A stretch of 7,906 nucleotides of DNA from Treponema sp. (lineage in GTDB: Bacteria; Spirochaetota; Spirochaetia; Treponematales; Breznakiellaceae): the NCBI GenBank assembly GCA_031258505.1, contig JAIRMT010000049.1, positions 1 through 7,906 of the forward strand, read 5' to 3'. Of the stretch, positions 1-5,298 are shown piece by piece. The notes beneath the pieces were generated by a model. It was not told where the DNA came from. It worked only from the letters and a program-made list of their open reading frames with translations, and made no database searches. Numbering within the stretch: position 1 is the stretch's first letter; every line of letters begins with the position of its first letter. The translations under genes were made by a program, and so were the position numbers.

Positions 1-323
1 ATGAGCTTATTCCGAACCTAAAAAAAGAGCGCAAGGGCGCGTCTTGCGAGTTCGACCTTGTTATGGTGAACCACGAAGCGGTCGCTATTATTGAGGTGAA
101 GCACCATATTCACCCGTCCTTGCCCGAAGAGATGGCGACAAGAAAAGTGGAGCAGTTCCGCGCGTTCTTTCCCGAATACAAGAACCATAAGCTGTACTTG
201 GGGGTTGCTGGGCTGTCGATGGACGGAACGGTCGTGGAACATGCGCGGAACTTCGGAGTGGGCGTTTTGAAACAGGACGGCGACACGATAGAGTCTTTCG
301 ATGTGCCGCTGAAGGCATATTAA
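1..323 (+). CDS. PD-(D/E)XK nuclease-like protein, 3' part
   Basis: The open frame enters from the left edge (first full codon at base 3) and stops at TAA 321-323, leaving about 106 C-terminal residues. The ATG at 63 lies inside the conserved core, so it is not the true start. Visible core: an acidic residue in CEFDLVMV, about 15 residues later the strand IIEVK, then HHIHPSL. This D-(x)n-E-x-K pattern is the active-site signature of PD-(D/E)XK nuclease folds, where the acids bind Mg and the lysine assists catalysis. A helix (MATRKVEQFRAFFPEY), a strand (KLYLGVAGLSM) and a late strand (GVGVLKQDGD) follow, as expected of the fold. Many such stand-alone bacterial proteins, often in spirochaetes, have no known substrate. 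The missing N-terminus could carry a coiled coil or another domain. The superfamily is fairly likely; the function is unknown. Confidence 0.72.
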   Translation, partial: ELIPNLKKERKGASCEFDLVMVNHEAVAIIEVKHHIHPSLPEEMATRKVEQFRAFFPEYKNHKLYLGVAGLSMDGTVVEHARNFGVGVLKQDGDTIESFDVPLKAY

Positions 324-392
324 AGCAACAATACCGCTTCTCCCCGCGCTCCGCGCAAACCGCAAAAAAGAACCTTTGAGCATAGAAGAGTC

Positions 393-423
393 CATGAATA
401 GATAGCTATCGTAACTATTCATG
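393..423 (-). terminator. Inverted repeat at the 3' end of the thiamine pyrophosphokinase gene
   Basis: Perfect 9-bp arms CATGAATAG (393-401) and CTATTCATG (415-423) flank a 13-base loop that itself contains the palindrome GATAGCTATC (401-410). The right arm includes the TAG stop and last codons of the minus-strand gene. No T-run follows the stem directly on the minus strand; the nearest (TTCTTTTTTG) is about 20 bases further on. It may act as a weak terminator or an mRNA 3' stabiliser between two convergent genes. Confidence 0.4.
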
Positions 424-1146
424 ATTCGCTATTACTAAAAAACGTCCCGCATCTGAATACACTGAAATATCCCTGTTTTCCGCCACATTGCTCACGCCGA
501 AGAAGCCGCGATTCCAGCGCAGGCCGTCAAGCGGCCACTTAAGACCGCGGCTTCGCGCATTCCAGGGACCAGCGCCCAGGGGGAACAGCGAGACAAGGCT
601 CCCGCGTGGGAGCGACAGGCTAATCTGCTGCTGTTCTCGTAGACAGTAGCTATCCGCCTTCCTCGTGATCCAGCGGTCAGGACAGCGTTCCCGCTCAAAG
701 AGCGCGCGAATAGCGAAGAGGTGGTCAAGCCTGCCGCCTCCGCCGCCAATGAGCCAGGTTTCCTGCGCGCCCTGTTCCCAGAGCAGCGCGAGAGCAAGCT
801 CAGTGTCAGTGTAGTCCTTGTCCGCCGGATAGCGTATCACGCGCTCCGGCGGGTATCGCGCAAGCCGCGCCTGAGTGTCGAGTGAGTCCATATCGCCCAC
901 GACCCAGTCCGGCGCAACTCCAGCCGCCTCCGCCGCGATAAGCCCTGAATCAGCCGCCACGACAAGCAGCGAACACGGCGTTTCCTGGCGTTCCAGTGCG
1001 CTTGCCAGTAGTCGCCGGCATTGTTCAGGATGCGGACATTCCCCGCCAATAAACGCGATGCCGCGTGTGATTGCTGTTATTATAGTTTTTCCTCCATTCC
1101 CTTCTATAAATATACGGTAATTCAAAGTATCACCTATCGGGTACAT
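415..1146 (-). CDS. thiN: Thiamine pyrophosphokinase
   Basis: Cytoplasmic enzyme transferring pyrophosphate from ATP to thiamine to make thiamine diphosphate, the cofactor of transketolase and pyruvate oxidoreductases. Family motifs in order, numbered from the ATG at 1146: AADSG (64-68); PDWVVGDMDSLD (79-90), the acidic Mg/ATP loop; ADKDYTDTE (108-116); GGGGGRLDH (134-142); and the C-terminal thiamine-binding region with GLKWPLDG (201-208) and GVSN (217-220). At 243 aa it is slightly long for the family, usually about 210-225 aa. ATG 1146 has GGAG close upstream. However, the first 21 residues do not resemble the family, and GGAGG at 1095-1091 sits 7 bases before in-frame ATA codons at 1083, which would give 222 aa and a start just before the first beta strand (RGIAFIGGE). 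It is convergent with the upstream nuclease-like gene and ends in the 393-423 inverted repeat. The function is secure; the start is not. Confidence 0.9.
   Translation of the reverse strand: MYPIGDTLNYRIFIEGNGGKTIITAITRGIAFIGGECPHPEQCRRLLASALERQETPCSLLVVAADSGLIAAEAAGVAPDWVVGDMDSLDTQARLARYPPERVIRYPADKDYTDTELALALLWEQGAQETWLIGGGGGRLDHLFAIRALFERERCPDRWITRKADSYCLREQQQISLSLPRGSLVSLFPLGAGPWNARSRGLKWPLDGLRWNRGFFGVSNVAENRDISVYSDAGRFLVIANHE
1081..1095 (-). promoter_or_regulatory. Internal Shine-Dalgarno before an in-frame ATA codon
   Basis: The minus strand reads GGAGG (1095-1091), then AAAAACT, then ATA (1083-1081), in frame with the thiamine pyrophosphokinase gene. Motif strength and 7-base spacing are ideal, but the codon is ATA, a very rare initiator. 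Initiation here would remove 21 residues that look like a translated leader. The SD motif is seen directly; its use is inference. Confidence 0.35.
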
Positions 1147-1156
1147 CTTCTCCGAA

Positions 1157-1204
1157 GAATGGGTAATGGTCTCCGTGTCTGACCCTCTTCACCGGAACCC
1201 ATTC
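1157..1204. repeat. Imperfect inverted repeat upstream of the thiamine pyrophosphokinase gene
   Basis: GAATGGGT (1157-1164) and ACCCATTC (1197-1204) are perfect 8-bp arms. After a 3-base mismatch the arms continue as GGT (1168-1170) and ACC (1191-1193), leaving a loop of about 20 bases. In the minus-strand transcript it lies about 10 bases upstream of ATG 1146 and could be a leader stem or an operator. The conserved core of a TPP riboswitch is not recognisable here. Confidence 0.4.
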
Positions 1205-1243
1205 AACGACCTTGCCTAAGAAGAATAACTCTCCGCAGTATGC

Positions 1244-1345
1244 TCAATGTGAGTCTACATCAGTTTTGCTCTGAGGCGGAACACCAATGTACACCCTTGG
1301 CAACTGAGCTACTTGACCATGATTAAGCGGGTAGATACCATGACG
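1244..1345 (-). other. Possible coding remnant related to the 21-bp repeat array
   Basis: A minus-strand frame through this gene-free interval reads RHGIYPLNHGQVAQLPR followed by VYIGVPPQSKTDVDSH and a stop. It runs antisense into the gene at 1363, so it is not an intact gene. Its PPQSKTD segment matches, in the same frame, PPQSKCD at the start of the array at 6870. At DNA level, minus-strand 1281-1259 matches 6864-6886 at 20 of 23 bases. It may be a decayed copy of an element shared with the array, or a dispersed repeat. The function is unknown. Confidence 0.25.
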
Positions 1346-1357
1346 CTTGAGGAGCGT
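1343..1357 (+). promoter_or_regulatory. Shine-Dalgarno held in a small hairpin
   Basis: TGAGGAG (1348-1354) is the ribosome binding site for the ATG at 1363, with GGAG ending 8 bases before it. ACGCT (1343-1347) and AGCGT (1353-1357) are perfect complements around TGAGG, so the site could be partly hidden in a 5-bp stem. The site supports the chosen start; control by the hairpin is inference. Confidence 0.45.
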
Positions 1358-1362
1358 TAAGT

Positions 1363-1947
1363 ATGCCACGAATAAAGAGCGCAGTGGAAATTGCCATAGA
1401 GCGAACTGAATCCGTACAGAGCGACAAGACGGGTATTGGACAGTTTGAGGCGAAACAGCGGGGTAAGAAGATAGCCAATGAATTTTTAAGCGATCCGCAA
1501 ATATCGCTTGGAGAGGCCATAAAGAAAACGCCAAAAGGGGAACAGGCAAGCCTGAAACAAGGCATCTTCGATGTGCTTGTTACCCAGATATCGCTTCCAG
1601 CCTCCCGTGATGGTATGAAACGGCTTGAGGCTATTGGGAATGGACTGCAAACTGTGATTGCCGATGCGGGCTTTAAGACACTTTACCGCCAGCTTACCCA
1701 GGCGTTATCCCGTTATCTTGATGAGGCAGACCGCTATGCCGAGGCGATTCAGCGACAGTATGAGCCGAAACTTCGGCAGAAGGAAGAGGAACTTTCCCGC
1801 CGCCTTGGACGGGAAGTTCGGCTTGATCCATTTCAGGATGCAGAGTTTGTCAACTTCTATAAGCAGAATATGAACACTCTGAAAGCGAACTACGAAGCCG
1901 CCATCACGCAGGTACGCGAACAGGCGCGGGCGATATTTCACACTTAA
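1363..1947 (+). CDS. Conserved helical protein of unknown function (DUF6657-like)
   Basis: 194 aa, no signal peptide and no membrane segment, so probably cytoplasmic. The N-terminus (MPRIKSAVEIAIERTESV) is basic-amphipathic, followed by a charged segment (FEAKQRGKKIANEFLSDP, about 28-45). The rest is almost all predicted helix. Residues 108-150 (LTQALSRYLDEADRYAEA, then repeated QK/EE/RR) look like a coiled coil, and a final helix spans about 160-194. I recall proteins of this shape as a conserved, uncharacterised Treponema family (DUF6657), but this is memory and not a search. The start is well supported by TGAGGAG at 1348-1354. The gene is monocistronic: divergent from the thiamine pyrophosphokinase gene and closed by the strong terminator at 1991-2041. 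The helical, charge-rich C-terminus would suit a structural or oligomerising role, but no function can be read from the sequence. Confidence 0.85.
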   Translation: MPRIKSAVEIAIERTESVQSDKTGIGQFEAKQRGKKIANEFLSDPQISLGEAIKKTPKGEQASLKQGIFDVLVTQISLPASRDGMKRLEAIGNGLQTVIADAGFKTLYRQLTQALSRYLDEADRYAEAIQRQYEPKLRQKEEELSRRLGREVRLDPFQDAEFVNFYKQNMNTLKANYEAAITQVREQARAIFHT

Positions 1948-1990
1948 AACCTATCTTACGCAGACTGGCCAAATAAAGGCCGCAAACTAA

Positions 1991-2041
1991 CACGAATGGC
2001 GCAACGCTCACAAACACAGTTTGTGTGTTGCGTCATTCGTG
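1991..2041. terminator. Long hairpin between convergent genes, probable bidirectional terminator
   Basis: Three perfectly paired blocks nest around loop ACA (2016-2018): CACGAATG/CATTCGTG (1991-1998 and 2034-2041), CGCAAC/GTTGCG (2000-2005 and 2027-2032) and CACAAAC/GTTTGTG (2009-2015 and 2019-2025). That is 21 bp broken only by small internal loops. On the plus strand ACTTTTATTCT follows. It lies between the plus-strand gene ending at 1947 and the minus-strand gene ending at 2055, as expected for a shared terminator. Confidence 0.8.
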
Positions 2042-2054
2042 GACTTTTATTCTC

Positions 2055-3047
2055 TTAGCTTTTCTTGATTGCCGCGTCAAATGCGACGTTCGATGGGGCA
2101 AAGTCGATCTTGCGGACGAAATCGCAGGCTTCCTTTGCGCCATACTCACGTTCCATGCCGGAGTCTTCCCATTCAACGGAAAGTGGTCCCTGATAGTTCA
2201 TGGCGTTGAGTTCCCTGATGATGTTCTCAAAGTCCACATTGCCGTGTCCCAGAGACCGGAAGTTCCAGCCGCGCCGCGTGTCGCCAAACGTGAGGTGCGA
2301 ACCAAGTATGCCGGCTTTGCCATCCAGCGTTACCGCCGCGTCCTTCATGTGAACGTGATAGATGCGATCAGCGAAGTCGCGTAGGAAGATATGCGGCGTT
2401 ACGCCCTGCCAGATGAGGTGCGACGGGTCGAAATTAAAGCCCAAAGTAGGACGGCAGTTGAACTCCTTGAGGAGGCGTTGCGCCGTGTAATAGTCAAACG
2501 CGATTTCAGTGGGATGAACTTCAAGCGCAAACTTGATCCCGTTTTTGTCGTATTCGTCAAAGATCGGGTTCCAGAGCTGGACGATTTCCTTGAAGGCATT
2601 GTCGATCATCTCCTCGCTGGTCTGGGGGAATGAGTACCAATACTTCCAGATGGGACTTCCCAGGAAGCCAGTAACGACCGAGACCTCCATTGCTTTGGCT
2701 GCTCTGGCGATGTACTTCATCTCCTCGATAGCCCACTCGCGTATCTTGTCTGGCTGTCCGGCGTATTGGGCTGGGGCGAAGCCGTCGAGACGTGGGTCCC
2801 AGAGGTCGCCGACACACTGTCCAGGCAGGTGGCCGCTTATGGCCCAGCATTTGAGCCCATGTTTTGCGAGGATTGCCTTGCGGTTTGCCACATACGCCGT
2901 ATCCGAGGCTGCCCTGCGAGGGTCAAGATGATCTCCCCATGAGGCAATCTCAATGCCGTCGTAGCCGAAAGACTCTACCTTTTTACACAGTTCCTCAAAA
3001 GGTAAATCCGCCCATTGTCCTGAAAAAATTGTTACTGGTCTTGACAT
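2055..3047 (-). CDS. Sugar phosphate isomerase/epimerase (AP endonuclease 2-like TIM barrel)
   Basis: 330 aa, cytoplasmic. Enzymes of this xylose-isomerase-like TIM-barrel superfamily (IolE, IolI, tagatose/psicose epimerases) use a divalent metal to isomerise, epimerise or dehydrate sugars and inositol derivatives. Seen in order: GYDGIEIASWGDHLDP (28-43), the first barrel strand; WAISGH (68-73); the ligand-type glutamate in FALEVHP (E176); FDPSHL (D207, H210); YHVHMKD (H231, H233); and VEWED (E292, E294). Together these match the metal-binding acids and histidines of the family. Start: AAGGAG just upstream of the ATG at 3047. It lies downstream of the dehydrogenase on the same strand with an 87-base gap and probably shares its transcript. 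Such dehydrogenase-isomerase pairs are typical of inositol or rare-sugar catabolism. The substrate cannot be told from the sequence. Confidence 0.9.
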   Translation of the reverse strand: MSRPVTIFSGQWADLPFEELCKKVESFGYDGIEIASWGDHLDPRRAASDTAYVANRKAILAKHGLKCWAISGHLPGQCVGDLWDPRLDGFAPAQYAGQPDKIREWAIEEMKYIARAAKAMEVSVVTGFLGSPIWKYWYSFPQTSEEMIDNAFKEIVQLWNPIFDEYDKNGIKFALEVHPTEIAFDYYTAQRLLKEFNCRPTLGFNFDPSHLIWQGVTPHIFLRDFADRIYHVHMKDAAVTLDGKAGILGSHLTFGDTRRGWNFRSLGHGNVDFENIIRELNAMNYQGPLSVEWEDSGMEREYGAKEACDFVRKIDFAPSNVAFDAAIKKS

Positions 3048-3072
3048 ATTTTCTCCTTAGTTTATACAACGC

Positions 3073-3127
3073 TCACACGAAGGCCGGAGTAAAAGTTTAG
3101 AACAGCTTCGGCCCTGTCTCTGTGTGA
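3073..3127 (-). promoter_or_regulatory. Hairpin between the dehydrogenase and isomerase genes
   Basis: In the minus-strand transcript TCACAC (3127-3122) pairs with GTGTGA (3078-3073). Inside this, AGGGCCG (3115-3109) pairs with CGGCCTT (from 3087) with one G-U pair, leaving a loop of about 21 bases. No U-run follows, so it is less like a terminator than a processing or mRNA-stability element setting the relative expression of the two genes. Confidence 0.4.
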
Positions 3128-3134
3128 AATTTGT

Positions 3135-4307
3135 TTAGAAATTGACCCACACCGCTCCTTGTTGGGAACTCTCCACGCATTTGCCGATGAAACGCACGCC
3201 ATCAACCGCAGTCTCCGCGTCCGGGAAGTCAAGGTCTGCCTCAGTGAGGGGCTGGCCTTCTTTCTGTTTACGGAGGGCGGTGATGTAGGTCTTGTAGATG
3301 TTCGCAAGCGCTTCAAAGTAGCCTTCAGGATGACCAGAAGGGATACGGGAATAGGACTGCGCGTGTGGATAGAACGAATCGCGGGCGCGGGAAAGCAGGG
3401 TGTTCGGCTGACCGAAACGCCGTACTTCAAGGTAGTTCGAGGCTTCCTGATCCCAGAGTATCGCGCCTTTGTCGCCGAAGATACGTACCTTAAAGGCGTT
3501 GTCATAGCCTGCGGCAACCTGACTTGTCCAATAGACGCCCTTTGCGCCCCCCTCGTACTCCAGCAGCACCGTGGCATTATCATCGAGGACACGGCCCGGA
3601 ACAATGGTATCAAGCCGCGCCAGAAGCGACTTGATACGCAAGCCTGTGATATACGAGACCATGTTCTCGATGTGCGAACCAAGATCGCCGATGCTGTTGG
3701 ATTTGCCCGCCATTTTAGGGTTAGTCCGCCATGCCGCCTGCTTGCTCCCCTCATCCTCAGCGCGTACCATGAGCCATTCTTGGGGATACTCGGCGTTGAT
3801 GTAGCGGACTTCGCCGATTTCGCCGTGCCGTACCAGCTCTCGCGCCTGCTTCACTGTGGGATGGCCTGTGTAGGTATAGGTAACGCAGAACAAAAGGCCA
3901 TTCTTTTTGGCAAGATCGACCAGGTCCTGCGCTTCGGCCAACTCGACACAGAGCGGTTTTTCGCAGACAACTGGAATACCCCGGCTTAAAAACGCCTTAG
4001 CCGCCTCATAGTGGCTCGTGTTCGGGGTCGTGATCACCACAAAGTCGATTCGGTCACTCCGTTTCGCCTCTTCCACAGCCATTTCCTCAAACGTCTTGTA
4101 GAGCCGCTCCGGTGTAAGCCCCAGAGCCGCGCCCGTTACGAGGGTCTGTTCCGCTGAGTGCGAGAAACAGCCAGCCACGATCTCGGCCAGGCCATCCAAG
4201 GCGATTGACTTCCGGTGTACATCCCCTATGAATGACCCAGGCCCGCCACCAACCATGCCATAACACAGCTTCTTTACAAAGCGTATATCTGAACTTCCTT
4301 CAATCAT
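3135..4307 (-). CDS. Gfo/Idh/MocA family NAD(P)-dependent dehydrogenase
   Basis: 390 aa from the ATG at 4307. Family members oxidise or reduce a hydroxyl of a sugar, sugar acid or inositol using NAD(P). N-terminal Rossmann fold: GMVGGGPGSFIGDVHR (17-32), a glycine-rich dinucleotide loop of the variant seen in inositol-dehydrogenase-like proteins; VITTPNTSHYEAA (91-103); and CEKPL (115-119) with the conserved lysine. C-terminal domain: AGKSNSIGDLGSHIENM (200-216), with Asp and His at the usual catalytic positions. It can also be read from a TTG at 4322 (395 aa), but GGGAG at 4320-4316 sits 8 bases before ATG 4307, which makes 4307 the better start. It is the first gene of a minus-strand pair with the isomerase and is divergent from the response regulator across an AT-rich region. 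The substrate is unknown. Confidence 0.92.
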   Translation of the reverse strand: MIEGSSDIRFVKKLCYGMVGGGPGSFIGDVHRKSIALDGLAEIVAGCFSHSAEQTLVTGAALGLTPERLYKTFEEMAVEEAKRSDRIDFVVITTPNTSHYEAAKAFLSRGIPVVCEKPLCVELAEAQDLVDLAKKNGLLFCVTYTYTGHPTVKQARELVRHGEIGEVRYINAEYPQEWLMVRAEDEGSKQAAWRTNPKMAGKSNSIGDLGSHIENMVSYITGLRIKSLLARLDTIVPGRVLDDNATVLLEYEGGAKGVYWTSQVAAGYDNAFKVRIFGDKGAILWDQEASNYLEVRRFGQPNTLLSRARDSFYPHAQSYSRIPSGHPEGYFEALANIYKTYITALRKQKEGQPLTEADLDFPDAETAVDGVRFIGKCVESSQQGAVWVNF

Positions 4308-4325
4308 TGTTATGTCTCCCAATCT

Positions 4326-4353
4326 AGTATACCACGAGTCTTGTATGTAGCAA
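4326..4353 (-). promoter_or_regulatory. Possible sigma-70-type promoter for the dehydrogenase operon
   Basis: Minus strand TTGCTA (4353-4348), a 16-base spacer, then TATACT (4331-4326), one base off TATAAT. The predicted transcript start (near 4319) would leave only about 12 leader bases and cut into the Shine-Dalgarno at 4320-4316. Either the leader is extremely short or another promoter is used. Confidence 0.3.
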
Positions 4354-4358
4354 GCTAT

Positions 4359-4447
4359 TATCCCGGCATCTAAAAAATATAAAAAAATAACGGTAAGGAT
4401 AAAAAAAAGTATTGCCGAGATAGTAATTTTTAGTATTATAGTAATAC
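4359..4447. promoter_or_regulatory. Divergent AT-rich control region with dyads
   Basis: The region between the divergent dehydrogenase and regulator genes holds: (1) TATCCCGGCA (4359-4368) and its near-complement TGCCGAGATA (4413-4422), 9 of 10 bases matching, around a stretch rich in A-runs; (2) the perfect dyad GTATTA-TAG-TAATAC (4433-4447), ending 30 bases before the regulator's ATG; (3) four AGTAWT hexamers starting at 4408, 4422, 4432 and 4440. The dyad size and position fit a dimeric regulator, perhaps the NarL-type protein encoded next door, controlling both directions. Binding is inference. Confidence 0.4.
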
Positions 4448-4477
4448 CGGCGTTTGAGCTGGTAAGGAGAACTATAG

Positions 4478-5200
4478 ATGATTCGAATTGTTATTATTGA
4501 CGAGAGGGAGTCGGATCGAAAGTTTGTGCAGACAACATTATCGCTCCACTCAGATTTTGAAGTTGTTGGATACGGAAAGGACGGTTATGACGCCCTGATA
4601 CTCGTGAGCAAGTTAAAACCGGATATCATGATCATGGATACCCGACTGAGCGATACTAACGGAATAGAGCTTATTCCGCTATTAAAAAGCAAGTCCCTGT
4701 ATACAGCGTTCCTGATCCTTACCTCGCTTACTGAAGAGGCGCACCTCAGCAAGGTAATTAATCTTGGCATTACCGCCTACCTGCTCAAAGAAGCGGATAT
4801 GGATACCTTACCGCTGGCGATAAGAACGCTTCACAAAGGAGGGCATTTCTTTTCACCGAAGGTTCACGACAAGGTGTTCCATACTTTGCTGGACATGATC
4901 AAAACGAATAAGGCTTCTGACAAGCACTCTTCGTTGGGAACCGCTGCTTGGCCGCAGGGATTAGGGAAAATGCGCTCACAGAAGATGGTGAATATAAAAT
5001 TCACCGCTGTAGAACAACGAGTCATTTCTCTAGTCGTGCAAGGTTACTCAAGCGAGGAGATCGCAGACCGTTTGTGCCTGAGCGGGGGAACGGTTCGTAA
5101 TTACCTTTCAGCGATGTTAAAAAAGACTGGCCAGCGGAACAGAACCCAGCTTGCCATCTTTGTGATGAAGAACGGATTGCTTAGTCAGCCTCGCAACTAA
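4478..5200 (+). CDS. NarL/LuxR-family response regulator, orphan
   Basis: 240 aa, cytoplasmic transcription factor. Receiver domain at about 1-122: acidic pair D8/E9, phospho-acceptor aspartate D54 in IMIMDTRL, switch threonine T82 in LILTSL, and lysine K104 in YLLKEAD. All key residues are present, so phosphorylation looks possible. A linker of about 45 residues (123-173) leads to a C-terminal LuxR helix-turn-helix: FTAVEQRVISLVVQGYSSEE with recognition helix GGTVRNYLSAMLKKTGQ and NRTQLA at the end. GTVRNYLS is the variant seen in DesR-like regulators. AAGGAG (4464-4469) lies 8 bases from the ATG. No histidine kinase gene is in the window, so its signal is unknown. Its position between the dehydrogenase operon and xylB suggests control of sugar use, and the dyad at 4433-4447 could be an autoregulatory site; both are inference. 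Confidence 0.93.
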   Translation: MIRIVIIDERESDRKFVQTTLSLHSDFEVVGYGKDGYDALILVSKLKPDIMIMDTRLSDTNGIELIPLLKSKSLYTAFLILTSLTEEAHLSKVINLGITAYLLKEADMDTLPLAIRTLHKGGHFFSPKVHDKVFHTLLDMIKTNKASDKHSSLGTAAWPQGLGKMRSQKMVNIKFTAVEQRVISLVVQGYSSEEIADRLCLSGGTVRNYLSAMLKKTGQRNRTQLAIFVMKNGLLSQPRN

Positions 5201-5224
5201 GAGGGTCTCCCACAAAGACTCTTT
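5199..5224 (+). terminator. Weak hairpin at the end of the response regulator gene
   Basis: AAGAG (5199-5203) pairs with CTCTT (5219-5223), and TCT (5206-5208) with AGA (5216-5218), with a bulged GG and a 7-base loop. The stem starts in the stop codon, but only TTT ends it, so termination is probably partial and read-through into xylB is possible. Confidence 0.35.
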
Positions 5225-5229
5225 CATGC

Positions 5230-5272
5230 TATACTCTAACTTGTTCGGAACTAAGCAAGTTCCCGAACAAGT
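5230..5272 (+). promoter_or_regulatory. Putative xylB promoter -10 box and overlapping operator
   Basis: TATACT (5230-5235) is a good -10 box, although no clear -35 is seen. From 5239 a long inverted repeat starts where transcription would begin: ACTTGTTCGG-AACT (5239-5252), loop AAGCA, then AGTTCCCGAACAAGT (5258-5272). These are complementary over 14 bp with one extra C. It also contains two local dyads, GTTC-G-GAAC (5243-5251) and GTTC-CC-GAAC (5259-5268), about 16.5 bp centre to centre. Overlap with the transcript start fits a repressor operator for the xylulokinase gene; alternatively it forms a 5' leader hairpin in the mRNA. Confidence 0.5.
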
Positions 5273-5298
5273 CTAACTAAATTGTTAAGGAGTGTTGT

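Noticed and set aside
1..21. ATG at the very first base as a gene start
   Set aside because: That frame stops within 7 codons; the real frame is the one starting at base 3 and entering from outside the window.
324..414. Small gene or promoter in the gap after the nuclease-like gene
   Set aside because: Only 91 bases between convergent genes; apart from the inverted repeat at 393-423, no convincing start, ribosome site or promoter is visible.
1147..1260. TPP riboswitch before the thiamine pyrophosphokinase gene
   Set aside because: The conserved CTGAGA and ACCTGATC-type core segments are absent; only a simple inverted repeat is seen.
1290..1320. tRNA-like segment on the minus strand (GTAGCTCAGTTG resembles a D-arm)
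   Set aside because: No T-arm GGTTCRA motif, acceptor stem or anticodon stem can be fitted around it.
3159..3989. 276-codon open frame on the plus strand
   Set aside because: It lies wholly antisense to the dehydrogenase, whose motifs are clear; it is a shadow of a GC-rich gene.
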